Positions 1 to 9,861 of a DNA stretch of 64,000 nt are shown here, piece after piece. Below the pieces are notes generated by a model that made no database searches, was not told where the DNA came from, and saw only the letters and a program-made list of their open reading frames with translations. Source of the stretch: Sphingomonas sp. LHG3406-1 (GTDB lineage Bacteria; Pseudomonadota; Alphaproteobacteria; Sphingomonadales; Sphingomonadaceae); the NCBI RefSeq assembly GCF_029637485.1, contig NZ_CP069128.1:1488001-1552000 (forward strand), read 5' to 3'. The number at the start of each line of letters is the position of its first letter. The stretch's first letter is position 1. The position numbers and the translations under genes are program-made.

Positions 1-2
1 CC

Positions 3-176
3 TTCGTCGGGCTTGGCGCGGCCGGCGCGGTGCTGGGAGCCCTGCTGATCACGCCCGCCATGGCCGGTCGCCTCGAGCCGACCGGCTTTTCGCTGCCGGG
101 AGTCCTGCTTTCGCTGTTGGGGACGTTCCTGGCGCTCGGCATCGCCATCGGCGTCCAGCGGCTGCAGCGCCGCTGA
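3..176 (+). CDS. C-terminal part of a small membrane protein (GlsB/YeaQ-like)
   Basis: An open frame enters from the left edge and stops with TGA at 174-176, leaving 57 residues. The peptide holds two hydrophobic segments separated by a short loop and ends in a basic tail (VQRLQRR). The Gly/Ala-rich first helix followed by a second helix resembles the C-terminal half of GlsB/YeaQ/YmgE membrane proteins, the family encoded convergently 10 bases downstream, but this is inferred from pattern only. The start lies outside the window. Confidence 0.5.
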   Translation, partial: FVGLGAAGAVLGALLITPAMAGRLEPTGFSLPGVLLSLLGTFLALGIAIGVQRLQRR

Positions 177-186
177 ACGCCGATCC

Positions 187-450
187 TCAGCGGCGCTTCA
201 AAACGAGGCGGTAGACGAACAGGATCAGCACCGCACCGACGATAGCCGCCAGAAATCCGGCGCCGTCGGTCGGTTCGCGATACCAGCCGAGCGCACGACC
301 GAGGAAACCGGCGACCATCGCGCCCCCAATCCCGAGCAGGATGGTGATGACGCAGCCGCCAGGATCCCGCCCCGGCATCAGCAACTTGGCGATACCGCCC
401 GCCAGCAGACCGATGATGATCCACGACAACCAGCCATAATCTTGGAGCAT
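187..450 (-). CDS. GlsB/YeaQ/YmgE family stress-response membrane protein
   Basis: An 87-residue inner-membrane protein with three hydrophobic segments. Recognisable family features are the WIIIGLLAGGIAKLLMPG start, the GGCVITILLGIGGA middle segment and the IVGAVILLFVYRLV end. The family (once labelled transglycosylase-associated) has no firm biochemical role and is often general-stress induced. An AGGAGG-like ribosome site precedes the ATG at 450. It stands alone and is divergent from the RND efflux operon, with about 200 bases of shared upstream DNA. Confidence 0.9.
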   Translation of the reverse strand: MLQDYGWLSWIIIGLLAGGIAKLLMPGRDPGGCVITILLGIGGAMVAGFLGRALGWYREPTDGAGFLAAIVGAVLILFVYRLVLKRR

Positions 451-654
451 CTCAGCCCTCCTGTTGTTTCACGTCCGGTTACCAACCATCTGCCGGGTTG
501 GGCAAACGCCTTTTGGCGGCTCGACGGTGACCGTTGGTCGAATGAGGCTTGTTGTTTGTCGCAGCCGCGCGCTGGGTTGTAAGCGGTGAGTTATGGGTAT
601 AACACAGCGACCTGACGAGTCACCGTTCGAAACAGATAGATAAAGGTGGAAGAG

Positions 655-1848
655 ATGAATCGCGAGACCCGGCTCCAGCGGGACGACACGATCGTGGTGG
701 TGGACGGCTCCCGCCGGCGTCGCAACATGATCATCGCGATCCTGGTCGGCGCGCTCGTGCTCGCGCTTGCCTACGTCTTCTTCAACCGGTCGAGCGAGCC
801 TGCCGGCGGGAAGGCGGCCAGCGCCGCAGCCGACGGCCAGGGTCGGGGCGGACAGGTGCCGACGGTGACCGTGCTGGTTCCGGGTCGCAGCCAGGTAGCA
901 AGCATCATTACCGCCAACGGCGCCCTCGCCGCCCGCCGCGACCAGCCGATCGGCGCTGCCGGCCAGGGTGGCCGGGTTACTGCCGTGCTGGTGGATGCAG
1001 GCACGTGGGTGCAGGCCGGCCAGGTGCTGGCCACGGTCGACCGCTCGGTCCAGGTGCAGACCAGCGCGCAGCTCGCCGCCTCGGTCGAGGCCGCCCGGGC
1101 AAGCGCGGCGCTCGCGCAGAACGAATATGAGCGTTCGGCCGCGCTGGTCGGTCGGGGCTTCGTCTCCAAGGCCGATCTCGATCGCAAGCGGGCCGCCCGC
1201 GACCAGGCCAATGCACAGGTGCGGGTGGCGCAGGCCCAGCTCAGCGCGACTCGGGCCGGCATCGGACTTCTCGACATCAAGGCGCCCACGTCGGGCCTGA
1301 TCCTCCAGCGCAACCTCGAGGTCGGCCAGGTGATCGGCGCCGGCAGCCAGAGCCTGTTCCGCCTCGCCCGCGGCGGCGAAATGGAAATGCGCGCACAATT
1401 GTCCCAGCAGGACCTTGCCGCCATCCGCGTCGGAATGCCTGCCAGCATCACTCCGATCGGCAGCACGTCGAGCATCACCGGCTCGGTGTGGCAGGTCTCG
1501 CCGGTCATCGATCCGCAAAGCCGTCAGGGCGAAGTGCGCATCGCCATTCCCTATTCGCCGGCAATCCGCCCGGGCGGCTTCGCGTCGGCCCGCATCTCGG
1601 CCGGGGCAACCACTGCGCCCCTGCTCCCGCAGAGTGCGGTGCTGTCGGACAATGACGGCAATTACGTCTACATCATCAATGCGAAGAACGAGGCCGAGCG
1701 GCGCAACGTCACGATCGGCGTGGTCGACGAGAGCGGCGCCACCATCACCGGAGGCCTGACCGGCCAGGAGATGGTCGTCCTGTCGGCCGGGCCGTTCCTC
1801 AACCCCGGCCAGAAGGTCAATCCGAAGCGGCAGGCGGCGGCCAACTAA
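655..1848 (+). CDS. RND efflux periplasmic adaptor subunit
   Basis: A membrane-fusion protein of 397 residues that would bridge the permease encoded next to an outer-membrane channel. It has a cytoplasmic basic start, one membrane anchor (about residues 24-42), a lipoyl-like half motif around GGRVTAVLVDAGTWVQAGQ, an alpha-helical hairpin and the matching half DIKAPTSGLILQRNLEVGQ. ATG 655 is preferred over GTG 646 because AGGTGG lies about 5 bases upstream of it. The permease gene follows 28 bases later, so the two form an operon; no outer-membrane partner is encoded nearby. Confidence 0.92.
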   Translation: MNRETRLQRDDTIVVVDGSRRRRNMIIAILVGALVLALAYVFFNRSSEPAGGKAASAAADGQGRGGQVPTVTVLVPGRSQVASIITANGALAARRDQPIGAAGQGGRVTAVLVDAGTWVQAGQVLATVDRSVQVQTSAQLAASVEAARASAALAQNEYERSAALVGRGFVSKADLDRKRAARDQANAQVRVAQAQLSATRAGIGLLDIKAPTSGLILQRNLEVGQVIGAGSQSLFRLARGGEMEMRAQLSQQDLAAIRVGMPASITPIGSTSSITGSVWQVSPVIDPQSRQGEVRIAIPYSPAIRPGGFASARISAGATTAPLLPQSAVLSDNDGNYVYIINAKNEAERRNVTIGVVDESGATITGGLTGQEMVVLSAGPFLNPGQKVNPKRQAAAN

Positions 1849-1876
1849 CGGCCGCCAGCGAAGGACAGACAAGCTC

Positions 1877-4800
1877 ATGGGTTTCCGCAACATTTCGGCG
1901 TGGTGCATCCGCAACCCCGTCCCGCCGATCGTCCTCTTCATCGCCCTGCTGCTGACGGGAATCTACTCGTTCGCGACGATGGAGATCACGAACAACCCGG
2001 ACATCGACTTCCCGGCGGCCAACGTCACCATCTCGCAGCCGGGCGCCGCCCCGTCCGAGATGGTCAACCAGGTCACCCAGAAGGTCGAGGCCGCGGTGCG
2101 CGGCGTCGATGGGGTGGACGAGATCAATTCCACCGTCCGCGAAGGCAACAGCAACACCTTCGTCCAGTTCAAGATCGGCACTCCGACCGACCGTGCCGTC
2201 AACGACGTCAAGGCGGCGATCGACCAGATTCGAGGGGACTTACCCGACGGAATTCTCGAGCCGCAGGTCAGCCGCGTGGATATCGGCGGCGACGAGTTCG
2301 CCTTTATCGCGGTCGAAGCCACGGACATGAGCCTCGAGGAGCTCAGCTGGTATGTCGACAATCTCGTGTCGCGCCGGCTGCTCGCGCAGGACGGCGTCGC
2401 GCAGGTCACCCGCGAGGGCGGCGTCGACCGGCAGATCCGCGTCATTCTCAATCCGGCCTCGCTCCAGGCGCAGGGCATCACCGCGGCGCAGGTCAACCAG
2501 CAGCTCCGCGCGATCAACGTCGATGCGCCGGGCGGCCGCGCCGAGATCGCCGGGTCGGAGCAGACGGTCCGCGTGCTCGGCAACGCCCGCAGCGCGGCGG
2601 CGCTCGCCGATACCCAGATCGCCCTCCCCGGCAGCCGGTTCGTCCGGCTCGGCGACATTGCGCAGGTGCGTGACTCCTCGGCCGAACCGCGCTCGGCCAC
2701 GTCGCTCGGCGGCCGCCCGGTCGTCAGCTTCAACGTGTCCCGTGCCAAGGGAGCGTCGGACGTCACCGCCTACGAGAATACTTGGAAGGAATTGCGCACG
2801 ATCGAGGAAGCCGACTCGCGCGTCCGCTTCGTCGAGATCAGCAACAGCGTCGATTACACCAAGGGCCAGTATTCGAGCTCGATGCACGCGCTGATCGAAG
2901 GCGCGGTGCTCGCGGTTCTGGTGGTGTTCCTGTTCCTTCGCGACATCCGCGCGACGGTCATCTCGGCCATCGCCATACCGCTCTCGGCCATTCCCGCCTT
3001 CTGGTTCATGGACCTCATGTCCATCAACCTCAATTTCCTGTCGCTGCTGGCGCTGGCGCTGGTCGCGGGCGTGCTGGTCGACGATGCGATCGTGGAGATC
3101 GAGAACATCGTCCGGCACATGCGCATGGGCAAGAGCGCCTACCAGGCGTCGATCGACGCGGCGGACGAGATCGGCCTTGCCGTGCTCGCCACCACCATGT
3201 CGATCGTCGCGGTGTTCCTGCCGGTCGCGCTGATGCCCGGCATCTCGGGCCAGTTCTTCCGCAACTTCGGCTACACCGTCGTGCTTGCGGTATTCATGAG
3301 CCTGCTCGTGGCGCGCATGATCACGCCGCTGATGGCGGCCTATTTCCTGCGCAGCGGCGGCATCCAGGAGCATGCTTCGGGCAAGTGGATGGACCGCTAT
3401 CTGGCGACCCTTCGCTGGACCATCGACGACAGCAAGGCCACGGCCGCGAGGGAGAGCGCGGGCAGTTTCATGGGCCGGCGCCTTGCCCGCCTGCGCGACC
3501 ACCGAGTATGGATGGTGGGCGTCGGGTTCCTCATCCTGATCGCCACCGGCGTCGGAATCGGCACCCTGTCGATGACCTTCCAGCCGCAGCTCGACCTGCC
3601 GAACAGTACCATCCGCATCGGGCTCGCGCCGGGCACCACGCTCGACCAGACCAAGGCGGTGACCCAGCGCGTGACGGAGATCGTCCAGCGCAATCCGAAC
3701 GTCGACAATGTCTTTCAGCGCAGCTTCACGTCTGCCGCCTTCATCAACGTCGTCTACAAGAAGGATCGCGAGAAGAAGAGCTGGGAGATCGAGCGCGAGA
3801 TCACGCCGCAGCTGGCCCAGATCGCCGATGCGCAGGTCAACTTCCTCAGCCAGGGCGGCGGTGGACCGGGCGGCGGCGGCCGTCCCGTCACCCTCTTCCT
3901 CGGCGGCGACGATCCGGTGAAGCTGACGGAGGTCGCCAATCGTGTGTCCGACGAGATGGCGACGATCCCGGTGCTGGTCGCCCCGCGCGTCCAGGGCGAC
4001 GTCGTCCGTCCGGAAATCCGGATCAAGCCGCGCTTCGACCTCGCCGCCGACCTTGGGGTGAGCACCGCCGCGCTGGCGCAGACCATTCGCATCGCCACCA
4101 TCGGCGACATCGACCAGAACAGTGCCCGCTTCTCGCTCTCGGATCGCCAGGTGCCGATCATCGTCAGCCTTGACCGGTCGGAGCGGCGGGACATTGCCAC
4201 GCTCGAGAATCTGCCGGTGCCGACGGCCAGCGGCGGCTCGGTTCCCCTGAAGTCGGTGGCGGAGATCACCTTTGGATCGGGACCGGTGGTCGTCAATCGC
4301 ACCAACCAAGTCTATCGCATCGCGATCGGCGCCGACCTGACGCCCAATACCGTCAGCGGCGACGCCTGGAAGCAGATCGACCAGCTTCCGGTGATGAAGG
4401 ATCTACCCGCGGGCGTGTCGCGACTGACGCTCGGCGACCAGAAGTGGCAGGGCGAGCTCATCACCAACTTCATCCTCGCGGTGATCGCCGGCATCGCGCT
4501 CGTGTTCGCAGTGCTGGTGCTGCTCTACCGGCGCTTCCTGGCACCGCTGGTGAACCTCGGCTCGCTCCTGCTGGCGCCGCTGGGTGCGGTCATCGCGCTC
4601 CATATCGCGGGCCAGCCGCTCAGCCTGCCGGTGTTCATCGGCCTGCTGATGCTGTTCGGCATCGTCGCCAAGAACTCGATCCTGCTGGTCGATTTCGCGG
4701 TCGAGATGATGGACCATGGCCTGGAGAAAGGTGAGGCGATCGTCGAGGCCGGGCACAAGCGCGCCCAGCCGATCGTCATGACCACAGTGGCGATGGTCGC

Positions 4801-5068
4801 CGGCATGGTGCCGATCGCGCTCAGCCTGACCGGCGACGGCAGCTGGCGCGCGCCGATGGGCGTGACGGTGATCGGCGGCCTACTGATGTCGACGTTCCTG
4901 ACGCTGCTGCTGGTCCCGGCCTATTTCAGCTTGGCGATCGACATCGAGCAGTGGATCGCCCGCAAGCTCGGCCGTCACCTGCAGGCGACCGCGCATGACG
5001 TTCCCGAAGCGCAGCCGGAGCATCGTGCGCCACCGGCTCCGGGGTCCGTGCCGCAACCGGCGGAGTGA
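1877..5068 (+). CDS. Efflux RND transporter permease subunit
   Basis: A 1063-residue inner-membrane proton-driven pump of the AcrB/MdtB superfamily, of usual length. It shows the family layout: an N-terminal helix, a large periplasmic porter domain, a helix bundle with the conserved acidic pair in [16 protein letters not shown] (about residues 402-403), a second periplasmic domain and a second bundle with the [18 protein letters not shown] motif. A glycine-rich stretch (GGGGPGGGG, about 660) lies in the second periplasmic loop. Substrate cannot be read from the sequence. It is the second gene of the operon with the adaptor. Confidence 0.95.
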   Translation: MGFRNISAWCIRNPVPPIVLFIALLLTGIYSFATMEITNNPDIDFPAANVTISQPGAAPSEMVNQVTQKVEAAVRGVDGVDEINSTVREGNSNTFVQFKIGTPTDRAVNDVKAAIDQIRGDLPDGILEPQVSRVDIGGDEFAFIAVEATDMSLEELSWYVDNLVSRRLLAQDGVAQVTREGGVDRQIRVILNPASLQAQGITAAQVNQQLRAINVDAPGGRAEIAGSEQTVRVLGNARSAAALADTQIALPGSRFVRLGDIAQVRDSSAEPRSATSLGGRPVVSFNVSRAKGASDVTAYENTWKELRTIEEADSRVRFVEISNSVDYTKGQYSSSMHALIEGAVLAVLVVFLFLRDIRATVISAIAIPLSAIPAFWFMDLMSINLNFLSLLALALVAGVLVDDAIVEIENIVRHMRMGKSAYQASIDAADEIGLAVLATTMSIVAVFLPVALMPGISGQFFRNFGYTVVLAVFMSLLVARMITPLMAAYFLRSGGIQEHASGKWMDRYLATLRWTIDDSKATAARESAGSFMGRRLARLRDHRVWMVGVGFLILIATGVGIGTLSMTFQPQLDLPNSTIRIGLAPGTTLDQTKAVTQRVTEIVQRNPNVDNVFQRSFTSAAFINVVYKKDREKKSWEIEREITPQLAQIADAQVNFLSQGGGGPGGGGRPVTLFLGGDDPVKLTEVANRVSDEMATIPVLVAPRVQGDVVRPEIRIKPRFDLAADLGVSTAALAQTIRIATIGDIDQNSARFSLSDRQVPIIVSLDRSERRDIATLENLPVPTASGGSVPLKSVAEITFGSGPVVVNRTNQVYRIAIGADLTPNTVSGDAWKQIDQLPVMKDLPAGVSRLTLGDQKWQGELITNFILAVIAGIALVFAVLVLLYRRFLAPLVNLGSLLLAPLGAVIALHIAGQPLSLPVFIGLLMLFGIVAKNSILLVDFAVEMMDHGLEKGEAIVEAGHKRAQPIVMTTVAMVAGMVPIALSLTGDGSWRAPMGVTVIGGLLMSTFLTLLLVPAYFSLAIDIEQWIARKLGRHLQATAHDVPEAQPEHRAPPAPGSVPQPAE

Positions 5069-5102
5069 ACCCGGCGCCACGTTCGGCTATTGAGCGGTTC
5101 GG

Positions 5103-6362
5103 ATGACACGTTCCGGACCGCTCACCCGCTTCAACCCCGCCCAGCCCGGCACCGCCGGCATGAAGGTCGTCGCGACCGGCCTGCTGGTCGCGATGGCGGC
5201 GCTGTTCGTGATCACCCGCGCGCTCGAGCCGCGCTATCCGTGGCTCGGCTACGTCAAGGCCTTCGCCGAGGCGGCGATGGTCGGTGGGCTTGCCGACTGG
5301 TTCGCGGTAACCGCCCTGTTCCGCCATCCGCTTGGCCTGCCCATCCCACACACCGCCATCATCCCGCGCAACAAGGACCGGATCGGCGCGGCGCTGGCGA
5401 CCTTCATCCGCGACAATTTCCTGGTCGCCCGGGTCGTCGCCCGAAGGATGCGCGGGATCGATGTTGCCGCCGCCGCCGGGCGCTTCCTCAGCACGCCGAG
5501 CGGCGAAGGCACCCGCATGCGACGCGGTGCCTCGCGCCTTATCGCCGACATGGTCGAGGCCTTGGATGACGAGCGGCTGGGCGGGATCGTCAAGGGCGCG
5601 ATCGCCCAGCGCATCGCAAGGACGGAGGTCGCTCCGCTACTGGGTGCGGCGCTGGCCTCGGCGATCGAGGACAATCGGCACGTGCCGATGCTGGAAGCGG
5701 CGATCCGTGCCCTGTCCCGAGCGCTCGACGCCAACGAGCCGCTGATCCGCGAGATGGTCCGCAAGCGCGCGAGCTGGGTGCTGCGGCTCGCCGCGCTCGA
5801 CGACAAGCTTGCCGATGCGATCCTCGACGGCCTGCGCAAGCTGACGGTCGAGATGAGCGCCGACCCCAACCATCCGGTGCGCGGCAAGATGGTCGAGGCG
5901 CTGACCGCCCTTGCCGACGATCTCCAGCACAAGCCCGAAACCCGAGCCCGTGTCGAGGGCTGGAAGGAAGAACTGCTCGCCAATCGCTCGGTCGCGCAAT
6001 GGCTTGACCGACTGTGGCAGCGCGGACGGGCCACGATCATCGCGGCCGCCCGCGATCCCGATGCAGCCATGGCCGGACGGATGGGCGAGGTGCTTCGTTC
6101 CGCCGGCGCCACGCTGGAGAGCGATCCCCGCATCCGCGCTGCCGTCAACCAGTTCACCCGCCGCGCCGTCGCCGGCATGGCGGCGAGCTACGGCAGCTCG
6201 ATCGTCACCCTAGTGAGCGAGACCATCCGAGGCTGGGACGCGAGGACGGTCACAGAGCGGCTGGAGTCCGCCGTCGGCCGCGACCTCCAGTACATCCGCA
6301 TCAACGGCACGATCGTCGGCGGACTGGTGGGGCTCGTCCTCCACCTCCTCGACACGCTCTAG
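5103..6362 (+). CDS. DUF445 domain-containing membrane protein
   Basis: A 419-residue protein of the DUF445 (YjiN-like) family. An N-terminal membrane helix (GLLVAMAALFVITRAL) is followed by the hallmark GGLADWFAVTALFRHPLGLP and a long helical soluble region, and a C-terminal membrane segment (INGTIVGGLVGLVLHLL) closes the protein. Function is unknown for the family. It starts 34 bases after the RND permease stop and 24 bases before the pseudouridine synthase, so it may be read through from either side. Confidence 0.88.
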   Translation: MTRSGPLTRFNPAQPGTAGMKVVATGLLVAMAALFVITRALEPRYPWLGYVKAFAEAAMVGGLADWFAVTALFRHPLGLPIPHTAIIPRNKDRIGAALATFIRDNFLVARVVARRMRGIDVAAAAGRFLSTPSGEGTRMRRGASRLIADMVEALDDERLGGIVKGAIAQRIARTEVAPLLGAALASAIEDNRHVPMLEAAIRALSRALDANEPLIREMVRKRASWVLRLAALDDKLADAILDGLRKLTVEMSADPNHPVRGKMVEALTALADDLQHKPETRARVEGWKEELLANRSVAQWLDRLWQRGRATIIAAARDPDAAMAGRMGEVLRSAGATLESDPRIRAAVNQFTRRAVAGMAASYGSSIVTLVSETIRGWDARTVTERLESAVGRDLQYIRINGTIVGGLVGLVLHLLDTL

Positions 6363-6386
6363 GCCAAGGCGCTAGGAGCCGCGTCC

Positions 6387-7529
6387 ATGGCCAGCATCGA
6401 GCATCGCACCTTCACCGTCGCGGCGGACGACGACGGCATCCGGCTCGACCGCTGGTTCAAGCGCCACATGGCCGAGGAAGTGAGCTTCAACCTCGTCTCG
6501 CGCTGGGCACGGACGGGCCAGCTCCGTCTCGACGGCGAGAAGGCCAACCCCGGCGATCGCATCCTTGCCGGCCAGACCATCCGCATCCCACCCCGCGATG
6601 CCGTGCCCGAGCGCAGCGCGCGGCCCCAGCGCATCCTCGAACCGCTCACCGACGAGGAACGCAGCTACGTCCAGGAGATGGTGATCGAGGCGACGCCCGA
6701 AGCCTTCGTCCTCAACAAGCCGCCGGGCCTCGCCACGCAGGGTGGCACCAAGACCGATCAGCACCTCGACCGCCTGCTCGACGGGCTGGCCGACGAGGAT
6801 GGGCAACGGCCAAAGCTGGTCCACCGCCTCGACAAGGACACCAGCGGCGTCCTGCTGGTCGCCCGCTCGGCCCGCGCCGCCGCCTTCTTCTCCAAGAGCT
6901 TCTCTGGCCGGACGGCGCGCAAGGTCTATTGGGCCATCGTCGTCGGCGATCTCGGCCAGGACGAGGGGCTGATCGACGCCCCGCTCGCCAAGCAGCCAGG
7001 GACCGGCGGCGAGAAGATGCATGTCGCCGAGGATGGCCAGCCGGCGCGCACCCGCTGGCGGGTGATCGACCGCGCCGGCACGCGCGCCGCCTGGGTCGAG
7101 CTCCAGCCGCTGACCGGCCGCACGCACCAGCTTCGCGCCCACATGGCCCATCTCGGCCACCCGATCGTCGGCGATGCCAAATACGGCGGTGCGGAAGCGT
7201 TCCTGACCGGGGGGATCAGCCGCAAGCTGCACCTGCATGCACGCCGGCTCAAGATCGACGCGCCCGGCAGCAAGGAGATCGACGTCTCCGCCGAACTTCC
7301 CGGCCATTTTGCGGAGAGCCTCGCCACGCTCGGTTTCGAGGCTCGGTCGGGCGACAACATGCCGCTCGACCGGCCCGACCCGGCCAAGAGCCAGGTCGTC
7401 CAGGCCCGCCGCAAGGCGGCCGCCGCCAAGACCGCGCGCAAGGAGCGCAAGGGCGAGCGGCGAAGCCGGGGCGCTGCTCCGCCGCCCAAGGGAACGCGCC
7501 CCAAGTCGCCGCCGAAGGGCCGCCGGTGA
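6387..7529 (+). CDS. RluA family pseudouridine synthase (RluC/D-like)
   Basis: Converts uridines in rRNA to pseudouridine. The 380-residue protein has an N-terminal S4 RNA-binding domain (about residues 12-75, DGIRLDRWFKRHM) and the catalytic domain with the signature VHRLDKDTSGVLLVARS that carries the active-site Asp, plus LTGRTHQLRAHMAHLGHPI. The C-terminus is an unusually basic Lys/Arg/Ala/Pro tail of about 50 residues, probably disordered and RNA-binding. AGGAG precedes ATG 6387. The stop overlaps the GTG start of the HAD gene, indicating translational coupling. Confidence 0.93.
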   Translation: MASIEHRTFTVAADDDGIRLDRWFKRHMAEEVSFNLVSRWARTGQLRLDGEKANPGDRILAGQTIRIPPRDAVPERSARPQRILEPLTDEERSYVQEMVIEATPEAFVLNKPPGLATQGGTKTDQHLDRLLDGLADEDGQRPKLVHRLDKDTSGVLLVARSARAAAFFSKSFSGRTARKVYWAIVVGDLGQDEGLIDAPLAKQPGTGGEKMHVAEDGQPARTRWRVIDRAGTRAAWVELQPLTGRTHQLRAHMAHLGHPIVGDAKYGGAEAFLTGGISRKLHLHARRLKIDAPGSKEIDVSAELPGHFAESLATLGFEARSGDNMPLDRPDPAKSQVVQARRKAAAAKTARKERKGERRSRGAAPPPKGTRPKSPPKGRR

Positions 7530-8197
7530 TTCGCTGCGCCATCTTCGATTGCGACGGGACCCTCGTCGATTCCGGGGGCACCATCCATCGCGCTCTTGGC
7601 CTTGCCTTCACCGAGCATCGGCTCGAGCTTCCGCCGCGTGAGCGGGCGCAGCGGGTGATCGGCCTGTCGCTGACCGAAGCCATGGCGGCGCTCGCGCCGG
7701 AGCAGGACTCAGACACCCACCAGAGGATGGCGCAGACCTACAAGGATGCGTTCGTCACGCTTCGTGGCCGGCAGGAAGTCGAGGAACCGCTTTACGACGG
7801 CATCCTGCCGCTCCTCGACGACCTCGAATCCCGCGGATGGACCCTCGCGGTCGCCACCGGCAAGTCCGATCGTGGTCTCCGCCACTGCCTGACCTCGCAT
7901 GGCATCCATGCGCGCTTCGTCTCGCTTCAGACCGCCGACCGCCACCCGTCCAAGCCGCACCCCTCGATGACGCTCACCGCCATGGCGGAATGCGGCGCGG
8001 CGCCCGAGCGATCGGTGGTGATCGGAGATACGGCCTGGGACATGGGCATGGCCAAAGCCGCCGGCGCCCACGCGATCGGCGCCCTGTGGGGCTATCACGA
8101 TCATGCGGAGCTGTCGGCAGCGGGCGCGGACGCCATCGCCGAGGCTCCTGCCGTCGTTCTGGAGATTGCCGAGCAGCTGGTGAGGGCAACGGCATGA
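7526..8197 (+). CDS. HAD family hydrolase (phosphoglycolate phosphatase-like)
   Basis: A 223-residue haloacid-dehalogenase phosphatase. Motif I is FDCDGTLVDSGG with the nucleophilic Asp, motif II the ATGKS segment, motif III the Lys in KPHPSM, and motif IV GDTAWDMGMAKAAG. A helical cap sits between motifs I and II. The true substrate is not determinable; many such proteins act on phosphoglycolate or other small phosphate esters. GTG 7526 overlaps the preceding stop (GTGA) and its own stop overlaps ATG 8194. Confidence 0.9.
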   Translation: MIRCAIFDCDGTLVDSGGTIHRALGLAFTEHRLELPPRERAQRVIGLSLTEAMAALAPEQDSDTHQRMAQTYKDAFVTLRGRQEVEEPLYDGILPLLDDLESRGWTLAVATGKSDRGLRHCLTSHGIHARFVSLQTADRHPSKPHPSMTLTAMAECGAAPERSVVIGDTAWDMGMAKAAGAHAIGALWGYHDHAELSAAGADAIAEAPAVVLEIAEQLVRATA

Positions 8198-8424
8198 GCT
8201 CCGAGCAGGATGCGCTCTGGAAGAAGAGGTTCGGCATCTTCGCCCTGCTTCGGATTTCGGGACTGCTGATGTTCCTGCTGGGCATGGGGATCATCTTCGG
8301 CGACCTGGTGCGGCCCGGCGGCTTTCTCGAGCTTGGCATGGTGGTCGTCGGGATCGGGCTCGTCGATGCACTGCTGGGACCGGTGCTGCTGCGCCAGCAT
8401 TGGGAAAAGGCGGATCGCCGGTGA
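8194..8424 (+). CDS. Small two-helix membrane protein
   Basis: A 76-residue protein with two hydrophobic helices (ISGLLMFLLGMGIIFGDLV and LGMVVVGIGLVDALLGPVLL) and charged ends. It is framed by stop/start overlaps on both sides (ATGA at 8194, GTGA at 8421), so it is clearly part of the HAD to ATP12 operon. Such a gene between these two is common in sphingomonads (recollection, not checked). No function is known. Confidence 0.82.
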   Translation: MSSEQDALWKKRFGIFALLRISGLLMFLLGMGIIFGDLVRPGGFLELGMVVVGIGLVDALLGPVLLRQHWEKADRR

Positions 8425-9116
8425 AGCGCTTCTGGAAGGAAGTGCAGCTGGTCGACGATGACGGTGGCTGGCGGATCGAGCTGGACGGCAGGCCCGTCCG
8501 GACTCCCGCCCGCGCCCTTCTGCTGCTTCCGAATCGGGCGTTGGCGGACGCCGCCGCGGCCGAGTGGCGCGCGGCGGGCGAGACGGTTGACCCTCGCGCC
8601 ATGCCGATGACCGGCCTTGCCAATTCCGCGCTCGACCGGGTCGCGCCGCAGCGGGAGACGTTCGCCGACGGGCTCGCCCGCTACGCGTCCGGCGACCTCT
8701 TCTGCTATCGTGCGGAAAGCCCCTCGGCACTGATCGACGCCCAAGCGGCCGAGTGGGATCCGCTGCTGCAGTGGGCCCGGCGGCGGTATGACGTGGACTT
8801 CGCCGTCACCGGGGGGGTCGCCCCTGTCGACCAGCCCGAAGCGACAGTCGAGCGGCTGACCCATGCCGTTCGCGCCCTTGGCCCCTTCCAGCTGGCGGGC
8901 CTGTCGCCGATGGTTACGGTCGGGGGCTCGCTGGTGGCAGCTCTCGCGGTGTTTGAAGAGGCGATCGGCGTGTACGAGGCCTGGTCGGCCGTCAGCCTCG
9001 ACGAGCGCTGGCAGCTCGATCAATGGGGCAGCGATGCCGAGGCGGAGAAGGCGCTCGACGCGCGCGAGGCCGACTTCCGCGCCGGCGCCCGCCTGCTGGA
9101 GCTGCTTCGCTCCTAG
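8421..9116 (+). CDS. ATP12 family chaperone (F1-ATPase assembly)
   Basis: The 231-residue protein matches the ATP12 family, which in mitochondria assists assembly of the F1 alpha subunit; homologues are almost confined to alphaproteobacteria. Family segments seen are KRFWKEVQLVDDDGGWRIELDGRPVRTPA at the start, AEWRAAGETVDPRAMPMTGLANSALD, and EWDPLLQWARRRY. GTG 8421 is chosen because the protein then begins VKRFWKEV as homologues do and overlaps the previous stop. It is last in its operon and converges on gmk with overlapping ends. Confidence 0.92.
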   Translation: MKRFWKEVQLVDDDGGWRIELDGRPVRTPARALLLLPNRALADAAAAEWRAAGETVDPRAMPMTGLANSALDRVAPQRETFADGLARYASGDLFCYRAESPSALIDAQAAEWDPLLQWARRRYDVDFAVTGGVAPVDQPEATVERLTHAVRALGPFQLAGLSPMVTVGGSLVAALAVFEEAIGVYEAWSAVSLDERWQLDQWGSDAEAEKALDAREADFRAGARLLELLRS

Positions 9117-9754
9117 TTGGGCTTCTCGACGAGATTGCGGACGAAATCTAGGAGATAGGGCTGGCGCTCGCGGCGCAGGCGCTCGGCGGCGACGATCGCC
9201 CGCACCTTCTCGGTGCAACGGTCCACATCGTCGTTGATGAGCACATAGTCATATTCCGCCCAGTGCCCGATCTCGGCCGCGGCACGACGCATGCGGAACT
9301 GGATCACCTCGTCCTTGTCGGTGCCGCGATCGACCAGCCTTTGTTCCAGCACCGCCATCGACGGCGGCAGGATGAAGATCCGCACGAGATCGGTGCGGAA
9401 GGCATATTCGAGCTGCTGCGTGCCCTGCCAGTCGATGTCGAACAGGGTGTCGCGCCCGTTCTTCAGCGCCTCCTTGATCGGCTCCTTCGGGCTGCCGTAG
9501 CGGTGCCCGAAGACATAGGCCCATTCCGCCAGTTCGTCGGTGTCGATCAGCTTCTGGAAGGTGTCGTCATCGACGAAATGATAGTCGACGTCGGCGACTT
9601 CCCCCGGTCGCATCGGGCGCGTCGTGGCGCTGATCGACATGGTGATGGTCGGATCGTCCTGCATCAGCTTGCGGCTGATGGTCGACTTGCCGGCGCCCGA
9701 GGGGGAAGAAAGCACGATGAGGAGGCCGCGACGGGTGCGCTGAGCGTGGTCCAT
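9113..9754 (-). CDS. gmk: Guanylate kinase
   Basis: Phosphorylates GMP to GDP with ATP. The 213-residue protein has the P-loop SSPSGAGKST near the N-terminus, the GMP-binding stretch SATTRPMRPGEVADVDYHFVD, and the DIDWQGTQQL motif. Length and motif order are normal. Its 3' end overlaps the convergent ATP12 gene by four bases. The upstream region is shared with the divergently transcribed phasin gene. Confidence 0.96.
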   Translation of the reverse strand: MDHAQRTRRGLLIVLSSPSGAGKSTISRKLMQDDPTITMSISATTRPMRPGEVADVDYHFVDDDTFQKLIDTDELAEWAYVFGHRYGSPKEPIKEALKNGRDTLFDIDWQGTQQLEYAFRTDLVRIFILPPSMAVLEQRLVDRGTDKDEVIQFRMRRAAAEIGHWAEYDYVLINDDVDRCTEKVRAIVAAERLRRERQPYLLDFVRNLVEKPN

Positions 9755-9818
9755 GGCCGCTCTTGCCGCCCCGGAGCGGTTGGCGTCAATGCTGCAGCTG
9801 CGAAGGCCTCTTGATTTC

Positions 9819-9847
9819 TTGTGCAGCGCACTATATTGTGCACTGCA
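9819..9847 (+). promoter_or_regulatory. Probable operator/promoter of the phasin gene
   Basis: Two near-identical 12-mers, TTGTGCAGCGCA (9819-9830) and TTGTGCACTGCA (9836-9847), are spaced 17 bases apart and end 14 bases before the phasin ATG. A TATATT element lies between them. TGCA-rich sites of this kind are bound by the PHA-responsive repressor PhaR in front of phasin genes in other alphaproteobacteria; assignment here is inference from position and motif. Confidence 0.5.
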
Positions 9848-9861
9848 ACAAGGGACGAGAT

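Noticed and set aside
6014..7520. Long plus-strand frame upstream of the HAD phosphatase start
   Set aside because: The portion before GTG 7526 is an out-of-frame reading of the DUF445 and pseudouridine synthase genes, with Arg/Pro/His-rich nonsense composition.
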